NCBI GenBank assembly: GCA_963702495.1
Contig: CAVPDA010000020.1
Span: 1-64,000, forward strand
DNA from: CAVPDA01 sp963702495
Lineage (GTDB): Bacteria > Pseudomonadota > Gammaproteobacteria > Burkholderiales > Rhodocyclaceae
Reading direction: 5' to 3'
Length of the DNA stretch: 64,000 bases
The notes beneath the pieces were generated by a model that was given only the letters and a program-made list of their open reading frames with translations, was not told where the DNA came from and ran no database searches. Of this stretch, positions 43,401 to 52,661 are shown in pieces. How positions within the stretch are numbered: position 1 is the first letter of the stretch; each line of letters opens with the position of its first letter. Position numbers and translations under genes: made by a program.

Positions 43401-45769
43401 ATTTCCGCCTGGGCGAAGAGAACGCTGGCGTCCATGTGTGTGCCACCGCCGGCTTCCAGTTGCTGCACCCAGGCTTGCAGCAGGCGGTGGGCATCGCCGA
43501 TGAACTGGTACAAGGCAGGTGTGGCGTCCTGTTCCCGGCGCAGCCACTGATTCATCACCTGCTCCGCCGACCACGCCGCTTCGCCCAATTCCTTCAGCCC
43601 CACCATGCGGCCGCTGCCCTTGAGGGTGTGGAAGCCGCGGCGGATGGTCGTCAGAACCTCATGGTTGTGCGGTTCGGCGCGCAAGGAGTCGAGGTTGGTG
43701 TCGATCGTCACCAGCACCTCGTGGGCTTCTTCGAGGAAGATTCCCAGCAGTTCGGAGTTCACCGCCTCTTCCGTGGCCGGTGTGGGCGCCGCCGGTGGCG
43801 GTGCCGCCGGCGCAGCCTGAGGTGCGATGTCGGCCACCGCCTTGTCAAAGCGCTCGGTACCGGCGGTAGCCGTTTGCGCAGCGAGCGCGGCGAGGGCTTC
43901 CTTCGCTTGCTGTTCGAGCTTGGCATCGGCCACCAGATTGGCTTCCTGGCGAATCGTCTCGAACGTCTGCTTCAATTCCTGGCGCAGTGATGCGTCCTGC
44001 GGCTTCTCCTTGAGCTGCTCCACCAGCGCCTGTGCTTCTCCCCGCTTCTGTTGCAGGTCCTGCTCGACTGTGGCTGTTGTTGCAGATTTCCTCGCCTTGG
44101 CGCGTTCGGGATAGAGGATGGCGTCGAGGTCGGCCGCCCCATGCTGCAACGCTTCGACGAAGAATCCCAGTCCCGATAGTTTGTGTGCAACCTGTTCGAA
44201 CTCGCTCTGCGGCGGCGCCGTTTCGGCCGCGGCAAAGCGGGCAATGCTCTCACCGCATTCGCGCAGCAGCGCGACAGCATTCTCCTGACCGAGCATCGTG
44301 AGGGCGCCCTCCACCTGCTTGAGCGTGGTGGACAGCCGCAGCAGTTCACTGCCGCGCGAAGAGTCGCGGAAGTAACCGTCGAGGGACTGCTCGATCTGGG
44401 ACAGATTGGTCAAGATCTCTCGCGCGACTTGGGCGAGGAACAGCTTGTCCTGCGCCTGGCGGGACATCTCCCCCAGCAGGGGCGCATCCAAGGGTGCCAA
44501 GGTCTCGCCGCGGCGCAGGCGGGCGAGGCGCTCTTCGACGATCTCCACTTGTTGCGGAAACTCGGTGTCGAGGTGGCCGAAGTTCTCCACCGCCGTTTCC
44601 GCCAGCAGCAAGGCGGTGGCGAGCTCCATGGCGACCGTGTCGCTGTGCTGGAGCGGATCCTTGCGCAACCAGCGTGCGGTTTCGCCGATCGCGCCGAGCA
44701 GGCGGGTGATGGGCGTTTGCGGCAGGTCGGGGATGCGGCTTCCGATCTGCGTCGTGTGGTCGTCGAACTGCGGCAGGGCGACGGCGGCACCGGCGCAGAA
44801 CTTGTTCCAGGATTCCTTCGCCTGCTGAATGGACTCGCGCAGGGACAGCAGAACCGGCTGCAGGGGCACCAGATCGGTCGTCGCCGTCTGGGGAACGAGG
44901 CGGTCGAGATCGTAGACCCTCTTGATCTCTCGTACTTGGTCACTTTCGGCAGGCGAGATGGCGACGTAATAGAGCAAGTCGCGCAACAGGCGCTCCGCCA
45001 CGGCCGACGTTCCTTCGACGAAACGGCGCATCTGTGTGTCGATGCGTGCGCACAGACGCTTCACCGCGAGGTTGACGGGAACGGCCTTCCGCGCCAGCAC
45101 GTCGAGGAAGCCGAGGGTGATCCACCAAACGGTGCGCTCGCCCGGCAAGCTCTGCACGCGCTCCACGGCAGATACCGCCTCACGCATGTCGGACAGGCCG
45201 GCCAGCGAGTCGGCGGAGCGCAACCATTGCAGGAAGCCGCGCTCGAATCGGCTTCGTGCGGCCTTCAGCAGCGCGGTTGACTGCTCGTCAGCGGATGCGG
45301 CGGCGTCGATCTCGCGCCTCGGCGGACGCAGGGACAAGTCGGGAAAGAACAGGTCGCTCGGCACCGCAGGGGGGGCGTTGCGCGCGCGCTGCACCTGCTC
45401 GTAGATCGGTAACAGCTTGAGCGGCTGGTTCGTGGCGCCGGTCGCCAGATCGTCGAGATAATGGCGCAAGGTGGCGATGCTCTGCTGCCCCAGGTCAAGC
45501 AGCATCGGGGTGGACGCTGCGCGTCCGTGCTCCATGTCGCCGAGCAGCGCTTCGATGGATTCGGATACCTGAGTGACGCCGTCGAGGCCGACGATCGCCA
45601 TCGCACCATGTGCCTGGTGCAGATGACTCTGGGCGAATCGTAATTGCGACGTCTCGGTGGGATTTGCGCCGAGTTGCTTCAACGCGTCGGCGGCGCGGCT
45701 CAGGGCGAGGTCGATTTCGCCCTTGACCCAGATCAGCGGTCCGAGATCGAATTCGTTTGCGGCGTTCAT
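40466..45769 (-). CDS. pilL: Chemosensory hybrid histidine kinase PilL/ChpA
   Basis: A 1767-residue CheA-type kinase of the type IV pilus Chp system. It has several Hpt-type helical domains, with phospho-acceptor His in FHTLKGSGRMVGL, AHTLGGIAGTVGM and LHTLKGSARMAGA. The CheA catalytic core (NAISHGLEDGAERI, GRGVGMDVV), a CheW-like domain and a C-terminal receiver (MVVDDSLTVRKI, LVDIEMPRMDG, LGKPY) follow. The receiver occupies roughly the last 125 residues. It follows pilJ and ends the operon; together they control twitching and often cAMP. Confidence 0.93.
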   Translation of the reverse strand: MNAANEFDLGPLIWVKGEIDLALSRAADALKQLGANPTETSQLRFAQSHLHQAHGAMAIVGLDGVTQVSESIEALLGDMEHGRAASTPMLLDLGQQSIATLRHYLDDLATGATNQPLKLLPIYEQVQRARNAPPAVPSDLFFPDLSLRPPRREIDAAASADEQSTALLKAARSRFERGFLQWLRSADSLAGLSDMREAVSAVERVQSLPGERTVWWITLGFLDVLARKAVPVNLAVKRLCARIDTQMRRFVEGTSAVAERLLRDLLYYVAISPAESDQVREIKRVYDLDRLVPQTATTDLVPLQPVLLSLRESIQQAKESWNKFCAGAAVALPQFDDHTTQIGSRIPDLPQTPITRLLGAIGETARWLRKDPLQHSDTVAMELATALLLAETAVENFGHLDTEFPQQVEIVEERLARLRRGETLAPLDAPLLGEMSRQAQDKLFLAQVAREILTNLSQIEQSLDGYFRDSSRGSELLRLSTTLKQVEGALTMLGQENAVALLRECGESIARFAAAETAPPQSEFEQVAHKLSGLGFFVEALQHGAADLDAILYPERAKARKSATTATVEQDLQQKRGEAQALVEQLKEKPQDASLRQELKQTFETIRQEANLVADAKLEQQAKEALAALAAQTATAGTERFDKAVADIAPQAAPAAPPPAAPTPATEEAVNSELLGIFLEEAHEVLVTIDTNLDSLRAEPHNHEVLTTIRRGFHTLKGSGRMVGLKELGEAAWSAEQVMNQWLRREQDATPALYQFIGDAHRLLQAWVQQLEAGGGTHMDASVLFAQAEMLKSGGEEAPPTGAPPVVPSEVAPQAAVEIPPAPPTEEQIHIGDLVLSRTLYDMFLGEARQHLATLRHELARMHINPTLQPSEQTMRAAHTLGGIAGTVGMQAVHDLARNLEHALQRLVAANRAPDADQSEVLNSAASVLEGMVKAVADKRRPQPLTDLLGWLDDIAPAGAPTATAPQAPVEEILALEEEEQATIIAPQAVLAPPMAAAPETPIQQAERRKLRLSDDIDVQLLPIFLEEATDLIHETGAELQNWRAAPTDSNAPRALARLLHTLKGSARMAGAMALGELVHNLENRVEFAFDKQDASPQFFDDCSHSLDRASALLDQLRAAPVAEAAAATPAAEATPAAEAVAVPAPPAATAEEEEVTAARATLRVRADLVDRFVNEAGEISIARSRIEGEMRTLRASLLDLTENVIRLRNQLREVEIQADSQMQSRLARAEAQQAEFDPLEMDRFTRLQELTRMMAESVNDVSTVQHTLLRNLDAADAALTAQGRLARELQQSLMNVRMVPFTSIADRLYRIVRQTAKELNRKANLDIRGGQLELDRSVLEKMTGPLEHLLRNAISHGLEDGAERIAQGKGEIGEIRLALSQEGNEIAIEFADDGRGLDFVRIRERAVKAGLLAADAEPTEAQLIELIFRPGFSTAAELSAIAGRGVGMDVVKNTVYALGGRIEVNSVAGKGTRFRILLPQSLVVMQALLARVAGRTYAIPSAMVEQVLELKPDALQRMRAAGEAEWLGNKYPFRYLAQLLGDSDTQPPPARYSWVILTRASGIRVATQVDELRGNQEIVIKKTGVQLARVIGIVGATVLADGEISLILNPVALLVRESAAPPRAAGGEATPARAVPPPQERQPSVMVVDDSLTVRKITSRLLEREGYRVLTAKDGVDALEQLLDVVPDVMLVDIEMPRMDGFDLTRNVRSDPRLKGVPIIMITSRLADKHRSYAKEIGVNHYLGKPYQEEELLALIRSYTEAAVAA

Positions 45770-45826
45770 GTTTGCTCGCTGCGCAGTTGAAACGTTAGCC
45801 GCGTAACGGTTGTCGGGGCGGCTTCC

Positions 45827-47992
45827 TTAAACCTTGAAGCCCGACACCGAGCCCTTCAATTCCACCGCAAGTTCAGCGAGTTGGCCGATGGAAACGGCCG
45901 TCTCCTTGGTGCCGGCCGTGGTCTGCTGCGTGACACGCAGGATGCTCTTCATCGTGTCGGCGACCTGGGTCGCCTGCGTCGCCTGCCTCTCGGTCTGGGT
46001 GGAGATCTGCTCGATCAGTTGGGCGAGGTTGCGCGAGACCGACGAGATCTCGGACAAGGCCTGACCGGCCGCATCGGACAGCTTTGCGCCGTCCACCACG
46101 CCGCGGGTGCTCCGTTCCATGGCGGACACCGCGTCCTGGGTATCGGTCTGAATCGTCTTGACGATGGCCGCGATCTGCTTGGTCGCCTCGGCAGACCGCT
46201 CCGCCAGACGCTGCACCTCTTCCGCCACCACGGTGAAGCCGCGCCCTGCTTCCCCCGCGGACGCGGCCTGGATCGCGGCATTCAGGGCCAGCACGTTGGT
46301 CTGCTCGGTGATGTCCGAAATCAACTCCACGATCTCGCCGATCTCCTGCGAGGATTCGCCGAGCCGCTTGATGCGCTTGGACGTATCCTGAATCTGTTCG
46401 CGGATTTCGTTCATGCCCTTGATCGAGTTCTCAACGGCTTCCGAACCTTTCTGGGCCGCCGAGAGCGAGGCACGGGCAACCTGCGCCGATTCCACCGCGC
46501 TTTTCGATACGTGACTCATCTGCTGGGCCATGGCGAGCGCCGCCGACCCGGCGTCCTGGATCTCTCGCGCCTGCCGCTCGGTAGCCGCGAGCAGGTCGCT
46601 GGACGTCCGCTTGGCCGATTCGGTGGCGGAGGTCACCCGGCTCGCCGCTTCGTTGATGCGCTTTACGAGCACTGCCAGTTCTTCAATCGTGTAGTTGACC
46701 GAGTCGGCGATGGCGCCTGTGATGTCTTCGGTTACTGTGGCGCGCACCGTGAGGTCGCCGTCGGCCAGATCGCCCATCTCGTTCATCAGCCGCAGAATCG
46801 CTTGCTGCTGGCTGTTCTTGTCCGTTTCGGCAGCGCGGCGCTGTCCCTCGGAATCCTGCGCCCGGCGCTTGGCGTCATCGTTGTACAGCTTGATCAGCAG
46901 AACGAGCATGGCGATGGCGAGGGCGCCGAATAGTGCGATGAGGAAGTTCGACAGGCCGCGAGCGGAGAGCACTCGCGCGTAGCCCGCGGCGACCTTGTCC
47001 GTCGATTCCAGCAGGGCCGTGCTGTCGGCGAAGATGCGGCTGCCCGCCTGCTTTGCCTGGACCAGGCGCTGCAGGTTGGACAGGATGCTGGTGATCGCCT
47101 CACGGTTCTGATTAAAGGCCGTTTCCAGTTCGGCGATTTTTTCCTTGGTTTCGGGATCGGTGGCGGCCGAAATCCGCATCACGTCGCTGCCCTTCGCCAG
47201 CCCCTGCAGCGTGTCACGGAAGCTGTTGGTGTCCTTGCCCAGAAGGAATGCAACCTCGGGATCCACCGCCGAGGCGACCATCAGGCTGTTGGCGTTCTTG
47301 GCCAGGCGCTGCGTCAGCATCACCAACTGGTTCGCGGCAAAGATCTCACGTCCCTGTGCCCCAATCTGCACCTTGAGTGCCGCGATCTGCTCGGTCAGCT
47401 CCAGCAACTGCGGGTTACGGGCGTTGATCTGGTTGACTGCAGTACCCAGGGCCACCAGATTCCTTTCCTGCTCGATCATGATGGCTGCGTTCCTGGCGGT
47501 CTTCTCCCACTCCTTGGTCAGAGCCTGGAGATCGGGCTGCACAGCGTCCGGACTTGCCGGAAAGGAAACTCCTTCGACTTCGCCGCCCTGGATCAGCCGC
47601 TCCAGCAGGGAGCCGAAGCTGTCGCGGCTCTCGCGCAGTTCCTTGAATGCAGCCGGATTGCCCTGTAATGAAAGTTGGGCCGACTTTGCCAAACGCTGCG
47701 ACAGCATGCGCATCTGACCGACGACGGAGTTGTAGGCGGCACCGTGGGTGCCGATTCGATTCTCGCGAATGGCGAAACTCGCTGCGATGATGAAAAATAC
47801 CGCGAATGCCGCGGCCAGAATCTGGAACTGCTGGTTCAGCGGCATGGCGCCGATGAGCGGCAGCCGGCCGGGGGCGCCGCGGCCTGTAATCTGCGCCTTC
47901 TCGTCCGGCGCCTCCATGATGGTGGTGTCGACGCCTGCTCCTGCCCCGAGCTTGCCGAGAAAGCCCATTCTGCCGAAAAGTTTGAATGTCAT
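45827..47992 (-). CDS. pilJ: Type IV pilus chemoreceptor PilJ
   Basis: A 721-residue methyl-accepting protein. A membrane span near 55-75 (FQILAAAFAVFFIIAASFA), a periplasmic sensing region with two PilJ-type helical modules, a second span (FLIALFGALAIAMLVLLI), HAMP-like and long coiled coils, and the signalling hairpin VLALNAAIQAASAGEAGRGF follow in order. It couples to PilL through PilI. Confidence 0.94.
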   Translation of the reverse strand: MTFKLFGRMGFLGKLGAGAGVDTTIMEAPDEKAQITGRGAPGRLPLIGAMPLNQQFQILAAAFAVFFIIAASFAIRENRIGTHGAAYNSVVGQMRMLSQRLAKSAQLSLQGNPAAFKELRESRDSFGSLLERLIQGGEVEGVSFPASPDAVQPDLQALTKEWEKTARNAAIMIEQERNLVALGTAVNQINARNPQLLELTEQIAALKVQIGAQGREIFAANQLVMLTQRLAKNANSLMVASAVDPEVAFLLGKDTNSFRDTLQGLAKGSDVMRISAATDPETKEKIAELETAFNQNREAITSILSNLQRLVQAKQAGSRIFADSTALLESTDKVAAGYARVLSARGLSNFLIALFGALAIAMLVLLIKLYNDDAKRRAQDSEGQRRAAETDKNSQQQAILRLMNEMGDLADGDLTVRATVTEDITGAIADSVNYTIEELAVLVKRINEAASRVTSATESAKRTSSDLLAATERQAREIQDAGSAALAMAQQMSHVSKSAVESAQVARASLSAAQKGSEAVENSIKGMNEIREQIQDTSKRIKRLGESSQEIGEIVELISDITEQTNVLALNAAIQAASAGEAGRGFTVVAEEVQRLAERSAEATKQIAAIVKTIQTDTQDAVSAMERSTRGVVDGAKLSDAAGQALSEISSVSRNLAQLIEQISTQTERQATQATQVADTMKSILRVTQQTTAGTKETAVSIGQLAELAVELKGSVSGFKV

Positions 47993-48040
47993 TGCCTTGG
48001 TCTCCGAATCCGGTCTCAGCTTCTCAGCTTTTCGGCTTCG

Positions 48041-48553
48041 CTATATTCCGACTTCCAAGAATGCGGGATCCATGAAAAGATCACGAATCAGAAGCTTCTT
48101 CCAGGTGTGGTCCTGGCTGTCGCGGAAATGCTCGCCTACCCAGGGGCGTGGATCGAGCTGTTCCGGTTGCGGTTCGAGTTGATCCAGGTTGCGCAGCCCG
48201 AGCGTGCGACTGACCAGAATCGCGCTGGAAAAGCCGAAACGGCTGTTGGCGAGGACCAGCCGCGCATCGGAGTTGAGCGGCGTCGGCTCCAGCCCCTGAA
48301 AGGCCGCGAAATCCACCACCGTGAGCAAGGTGCCGCGGATGCTGGTCAGCCCGCGGAACCACGGCTTGGTCAAGGGGACCGGCGCCAGTGCCGGCAGCGG
48401 CACGATCTCGCCGGTGTCAGCCAGTTCCAGCAGCCAGTAATCTCGTCCGACCAGAACGCCGAGCAACGCGCGCGGCGCATCTCCCCGCTGCGCACTGGTG
48501 AGCCTCTCCACCAGGCTTTGCTGAAACTCGCGCAGGCTGATGCGTTTCGCCAT
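48041..48553 (-). CDS. pilI: CheW-like adaptor PilI
   Basis: A 170-residue CheW-fold protein. FRGLTSIRGTLLTVVDFAAF is the CheW core motif. It links PilJ to the kinase PilL. It lies 12 bp after pilH and 48 bp before pilJ. Confidence 0.9.
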   Translation of the reverse strand: MAKRISLREFQQSLVERLTSAQRGDAPRALLGVLVGRDYWLLELADTGEIVPLPALAPVPLTKPWFRGLTSIRGTLLTVVDFAAFQGLEPTPLNSDARLVLANSRFGFSSAILVSRTLGLRNLDQLEPQPEQLDPRPWVGEHFRDSQDHTWKKLLIRDLFMDPAFLEVGI

Positions 48554-48565
48554 TGGTCTTCCCGC

Positions 48566-48931
48566 CTACCCCAGGGCATCGATCTTGTTTAGCAGCGCCG
48601 CCTGGTCGATGGGCTTGGTGAGGTAGTCCAGCGCGCCCTGCCGCATGCCCCAGATCTTGTCGGTTTCCTGGTCCTTGCTGGTGCACATGATCACGGGAAT
48701 GCGGCGTGTGGCCTCATCGCGGGTGAGCGTCCGCGTCGCCTGGAAACCGTTGATGCCGGGCATGACGACGTCCATCAGGATCAGGTCGGGTTTCTCCGCC
48801 TTGGCCTTGGTGATCGCCTCCTCGCCGCTTTCTGCGGTAATCACCAGGTAACCGTTGCGCACCAGCAGCTCGCCCAGCACGTGCCGTTCGGTCGGCGAAT
48901 CGTCCACCACGAGAATCTTCTTCACGGGCAT
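48566..48931 (-). CDS. pilH: Single-domain response regulator PilH
   Basis: A 121-residue CheY-like receiver. VDDSPTERHVLGELL, LILMDVVMPGINGFQATRTL with the phospho-Asp, MCTSKDQETDK and YLTKPID are the receiver motifs. In Pseudomonas PilH tunes pilus retraction. Confidence 0.93.
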   Translation of the reverse strand: MPVKKILVVDDSPTERHVLGELLVRNGYLVITAESGEEAITKAKAEKPDLILMDVVMPGINGFQATRTLTRDEATRRIPVIMCTSKDQETDKIWGMRQGALDYLTKPIDQAALLNKIDALG

Positions 48932-48943
48932 GTCTTGTTCCTC

Positions 48944-49342
48944 CTAGCCCTCATGCGGCGCCGCGTGGGCGGCGACGGCCTTTAGCAGACTGTCTTTTGT
49001 GAAAGGCTTGGTCAGATATTCGTCGGAGCCGACCATGCGCCCACGGGCGCGATCGAACAATCCGTCCTTGGAGGAGAGCATGACGACGGGAGTGGAACAA
49101 AACTTCGAGTTCTTCTTGATCAGGGCGCAGGTCTGGTAGCCGTCCAGGCGCGGCATCATGATGTCGACGAAGATGATGTCGGGATGATGGTCGGCGATCT
49201 TGGCCAACGCATCGAAGCCGTCTTCCGCCAGCACGACGTGGCAACCCGCCTGCGACAGAAAGATCTCCGCGCTGCGGCGAATGGTGTTGCTGTCGTCAAT
49301 CACCATCACCTTGATGCCATTCAGGTTGACTGGTTCAGCCAC
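48944..49342 (-). CDS. pilG: Single-domain response regulator PilG
   Basis: About 132 residues when started at GTG 49342, chosen because GGAGGG precedes it and homology begins at NLNGIKVMVIDDSNTIRRSA. A longer frame to 49405 lacks such support. IIFVDIMMPRLDGYQTCALI holds the phospho-Asp and YLTKPF the conserved Lys. PilG is the first gene of the chain pilG-H-I-J-L and promotes pilus extension. Confidence 0.92.
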   Translation of the reverse strand: MAEPVNLNGIKVMVIDDSNTIRRSAEIFLSQAGCHVVLAEDGFDALAKIADHHPDIIFVDIMMPRLDGYQTCALIKKNSKFCSTPVVMLSSKDGLFDRARGRMVGSDEYLTKPFTKDSLLKAVAAHAAPHEG

Positions 49343-49488
49343 GCTTCCCTCCTTGCAAGCCCGCGCCAGCTCTCGTTCCGGCTTGCCCGGCGCGGCGCCC
49401 GCCACTATACCGCAAATGCTGTCGTCACCGCGAGAGAGCGATCACGGCATGCAGCGACAAAACTGAAGTGTCAAGATCGAGGGCGGCG

Positions 49489-49677
49489 TCAGATTTCGAT
49501 CATCTCGAAATCGTCCTTGCGCGCGCCGCATTCAGGGCAGGTCCAGTTGGGCGGAATGTCCTGCCAGCGGGTTCCGGGCGCAATGCCTTCATCCGGGATG
49601 CCCGCCGCCTCATCGTAGATGAATCCGCAGATCAGACACATGTACGCTTTGTAGGGGGCATCGGCACGGGCAGTCAT
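49489..49677 (-). CDS. rubA: Rubredoxin
   Basis: A 62-residue iron protein with two CxxC knuckles, MCLICGFIYDEAAG and WTCPECGARKDDF, binding one Fe by four Cys. It carries single electrons to oxygenases or peroxide-reducing enzymes. Divergent from thiD. Confidence 0.95.
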   Translation of the reverse strand: MTARADAPYKAYMCLICGFIYDEAAGIPDEGIAPGTRWQDIPPNWTCPECGARKDDFEMIEI

Positions 49678-49762
49678 GGTGGGCGGGGAGGTGCAGGCTT
49701 TTCGGTTAAAATGCGCAGCATCTTACCGTATCTCATGCGCACGCGTCGCCGCGTGCGGCAAG

Positions 49763-50617
49763 ATGGGACATCACCAGGAACTGCTTCCCCCGATCGTCAT
49801 GGTTTTCGCCGCGTCGGACCCGTCCGGCGGCGCCGGCTTGCAGGCCGATATCATGACTTTGTCGAGCTTGGGTTGCCATACGCTGTCGGTGGTCACTGCG
49901 ATAACGGTCCAGGATACGGTCGGCGTCGAGGCCGTGCTGGCACTGGATGCGGACTGGATCGTCGATCAGGCGCGGGTGCTGCTGGAAGACATGCCGGTAG
50001 CAGCGTTCAAGATCGGCCTGGTCGGCAGCGTGGAGAACATCGCGGCTGTCGCCGAAATCGTTTCGGACTATCCGGACATCCCGTTGGTGCTCGATCCCGT
50101 GCTGACTTCCGGCCGCGGTGATGAACTGGCCAACGAAGAGATGATTCGCGCCCTGCGCGGGTTGCTCCTGCCGCAGACCACCGTGCTCACGCCCAACAGC
50201 TTGGAGGCGCGGCGCCTGGCGCTGGAGGATGCGGAGGATGACGAGCTTCCGGAAGCGCCCGATCTTGTCGAGTGCGGGCGTCGTCTTGTGGAAGCCGGGG
50301 CGGAATATGTCCTCATTACCGGCACCCACGAGAACACGTCCAAGGTCGTCAATACGTTGTGCGGCGAGCAGGGCTTGATTCGCTCCGAATCGTGGGATCG
50401 GCTGCCCGGAAGCTATCACGGGTCGGGCTGCACTCTGGCCTCGGCCATCGCCGCCAACCTGGCCAACGGGCTGGACGTCCCGGACGCGGTGCGAGATGCC
50501 CAGGATTACACCTGGCAGGCGTTGGCGGCCGGGTTTCGGCCCGGCATGGGGCAGTTCATTCCCGACCGCTTCTTCTGGGCGCGCGAAGACGACGGCGATG
50601 GAGAACTGGCGCTTTAG
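49763..50617 (+). CDS. thiD: Hydroxymethylpyrimidine/phosphomethylpyrimidine kinase ThiD
   Basis: About 284 residues, with the start at 49763 placed by homology (MVFAASDPSGGAGLQADI follows soon after); the frame runs open to 49676. MTLSSLGCHTLSVVTAITVQDT, VLDPVLTSGRG and GSYHGSGCTLASAIAA are the substrate and ATP motifs. It phosphorylates HMP-P for thiamin synthesis. It overlaps thiE by 20 bp. No TPP riboswitch is seen upstream. Confidence 0.92.
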   Translation: MGHHQELLPPIVMVFAASDPSGGAGLQADIMTLSSLGCHTLSVVTAITVQDTVGVEAVLALDADWIVDQARVLLEDMPVAAFKIGLVGSVENIAAVAEIVSDYPDIPLVLDPVLTSGRGDELANEEMIRALRGLLLPQTTVLTPNSLEARRLALEDAEDDELPEAPDLVECGRRLVEAGAEYVLITGTHENTSKVVNTLCGEQGLIRSESWDRLPGSYHGSGCTLASAIAANLANGLDVPDAVRDAQDYTWQALAAGFRPGMGQFIPDRFFWAREDDGDGELAL

Positions 50618-51254
50618 GCTGCGCGGGCTGTACGCCATCACCCCGGAGATCCCGGAGACGCCGGAACTCGCTGCCCGCGTCCGAGAAGTGCTCGCGGGCG
50701 GAGCCTGTCTCGTCCAATACCGCAGCAAGAATCCCGACGCCGCACTGCGGCGCAGGCAGGCCGCAGCGTTGCTGCAATTGTGCCGAGAGCACGGCGTGCC
50801 CCTGATCATCAATGACGATGCCGGCTTGGCGGCGGAATTGGGCGCAGACGGCGTGCATGTGGGACGTGACGACGTGGATCTGGACGCGGCGCGGACGCGG
50901 TTGGGCAGCGCCCGCATCCTCGGCGCTTCCTGCTACAACGACCTGCCGCGCGCCGACGCCGCAGTCACCCGCGGCGCCAACTATGTAGCGTTCGGCGCCG
51001 CCTTCCCTTCCGCCACCAAGCCGGGTGCGGCGCGGGCTCCCCTCTCGTTGTACGCGGCGGCCCGCAGCCGGCTGGCGTTGCCAATAGCCGCCATCGGCGG
51101 CATCACCGTGGACAATGCGCCGCTACTGATCGCCACCGGGGTCGACCTGCTGGCCGTGATCAGCGACCTGTTCGAGACGCCCGATGTCGCAGCTCGCGCC
51201 GCCGCCTATGTGCGCCTGTTCGCCGACGCCCATACCCCGCAGCCGAAGCAGTAG
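50598..51254 (+). CDS. thiE: Thiamine-phosphate synthase ThiE
   Basis: A 218-residue TIM-barrel enzyme from ATG 50598. LYAITPE, CLVQYRSKNPDAALR, LIINDDAGLAAELGADGVHVG and GASCYNDL follow the family, ending with GGITVDNAPLLIATGVDLLAVIS. It couples HMP-PP with the thiazole phosphate. It is overlapped by thiD, and hemL follows 69 bp later. Confidence 0.93.
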   Translation: MENWRFRLRGLYAITPEIPETPELAARVREVLAGGACLVQYRSKNPDAALRRRQAAALLQLCREHGVPLIINDDAGLAAELGADGVHVGRDDVDLDAARTRLGSARILGASCYNDLPRADAAVTRGANYVAFGAAFPSATKPGAARAPLSLYAAARSRLALPIAAIGGITVDNAPLLIATGVDLLAVISDLFETPDVAARAAAYVRLFADAHTPQPKQ

Positions 51255-51323
51255 CGATACAGCGTGTAATATTGGCGCTCGCGCGATTCCCGTGTTCTGC
51301 CCCGCTTTGCTCGAGGAAAATCC

Positions 51324-52610
51324 ATGACCAGCAAGAACGACATCCTGTTCGAACGGGCCCAGCGCTCGATTCCCGCCGGCGTCAATTCGCCGGTGCGCGC
51401 CTTCCGCTCCGTCGGTGGCACGCCGCGCTTCTTCGTTTCCGGCAGCGGATCGCGGGTTGTGGACGCCGACGGCAAGGCCTACGTCGATTACGTCGGTTCC
51501 TGGGGCCCGCTGGTGCTCGGCCACGCCCACCCCGAGGTGGTGCGCGCCGTGCAGCAGGCTGCCGCGCAGGGCTTGAGCTTCGGCGCGCCGACCGAGGCCG
51601 AGATCGAAATGGCCGAGGAGATCGTGAAGCTGGTGCCGAGCATGGAGATGGTGCGTCTGGTGAGTTCGGGCACCGAAGCGACCATGAGCGCGATCCGACT
51701 GGCGCGGGGTTTCACCGGCCGCGACGCCATCATCAAGTTCGAGGGTTGCTACCATGGCCACGCCGACAGCCTGCTGGTGAAGGCCGGATCAGGAGCGCTC
51801 ACTTTCGGCAACCCGAGTTCGGGGGGGGTGCCCGCCGATTTCGCCCGCCACACCCTGGTCCTCGACTACAACGACCCGCAGCAACTGGACGATACGTTCC
51901 GACAGGCGGGTGACAGCATCGCCGCCGTGATCGTCGAACCGGTGGCGGGCAACATGAACCTGATCGCGCCGCGCCCCCAGTTCCTGCAGGCCATGCGCGA
52001 GTTGTGCACCCGCCACGGCGCGGTGCTGATATTCGACGAAGTGATGACCGGCTTTCGCGTCGCCCTCGGCGGCGCCCAGGCGCACTACGGCATCCAGCCC
52101 GACCTGACCACGCTGGGCAAGGTGATCGGCGGCGGCATGCCGGTGGGCGCTTTCGGCGGACGGCGCGACATCATGCAGAAAATCGCACCGCTGGGACCGG
52201 TGTATCAGGCCGGAACCCTGTCGGGCAATCCGGTGGCGATGGCGGCCGGGCTGACGACGCTCAAACTGATCCAGGCGCCAGGCTTCTACGATCGCCTCGG
52301 CGCTACGACGCGGCGGCTTACCGACGGCCTGGCAGCGGTGGCCCGCGAGCAGGGGGTGACCTTCAGCGCGCAGGCCGTGGGCGGCATGTTCGGTCTCTAC
52401 TTCCGCACCGCGGCGCCGCAGACCTATGGCGAAGTGATGGAGTGCGACAAGGAGGCATTCAACCGTTTCTTCCACGCCATGCTGGTGAAGGGCGTGTATT
52501 TCGCGCCGTCGGCGTTCGAAGCCGGCTTCGTGTCGGCGGCCCATACCGCAGCCGACATCGACGAAACCGTCGCCATTGCGGCGAGGATCTTCGAACAACT
52601 GGCCGGGTAG
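51324..52610 (+). CDS. hemL: Glutamate-1-semialdehyde 2,1-aminomutase HemL
   Basis: A 428-residue PLP enzyme. RSIPAGVNSPVRAFRSVGG, GSWGPLVLGHAHP, FEGCYHGHADSLLVKAGSG, LIFDEVMTGFRVA and YQAGTLSGNPVAMAAG are canonical; the PLP Lys lies in LTTLGKVIGGG. It makes 5-aminolevulinate for haem. ATG is preceded by AGGA. Confidence 0.96.
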   Translation: MTSKNDILFERAQRSIPAGVNSPVRAFRSVGGTPRFFVSGSGSRVVDADGKAYVDYVGSWGPLVLGHAHPEVVRAVQQAAAQGLSFGAPTEAEIEMAEEIVKLVPSMEMVRLVSSGTEATMSAIRLARGFTGRDAIIKFEGCYHGHADSLLVKAGSGALTFGNPSSGGVPADFARHTLVLDYNDPQQLDDTFRQAGDSIAAVIVEPVAGNMNLIAPRPQFLQAMRELCTRHGAVLIFDEVMTGFRVALGGAQAHYGIQPDLTTLGKVIGGGMPVGAFGGRRDIMQKIAPLGPVYQAGTLSGNPVAMAAGLTTLKLIQAPGFYDRLGATTRRLTDGLAAVAREQGVTFSAQAVGGMFGLYFRTAAPQTYGEVMECDKEAFNRFFHAMLVKGVYFAPSAFEAGFVSAAHTAADIDETVAIAARIFEQLAG

Positions 52611-52661
52611 CGTTCCGGCGGCCCGCAGGATGGCTTGCCTGCCGGCCCGCGAGGCGGGTGC

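Noticed and set aside
49680..49762. TPP riboswitch before thiD
   Set aside because: No CTGAGA or related core in the short upstream region.
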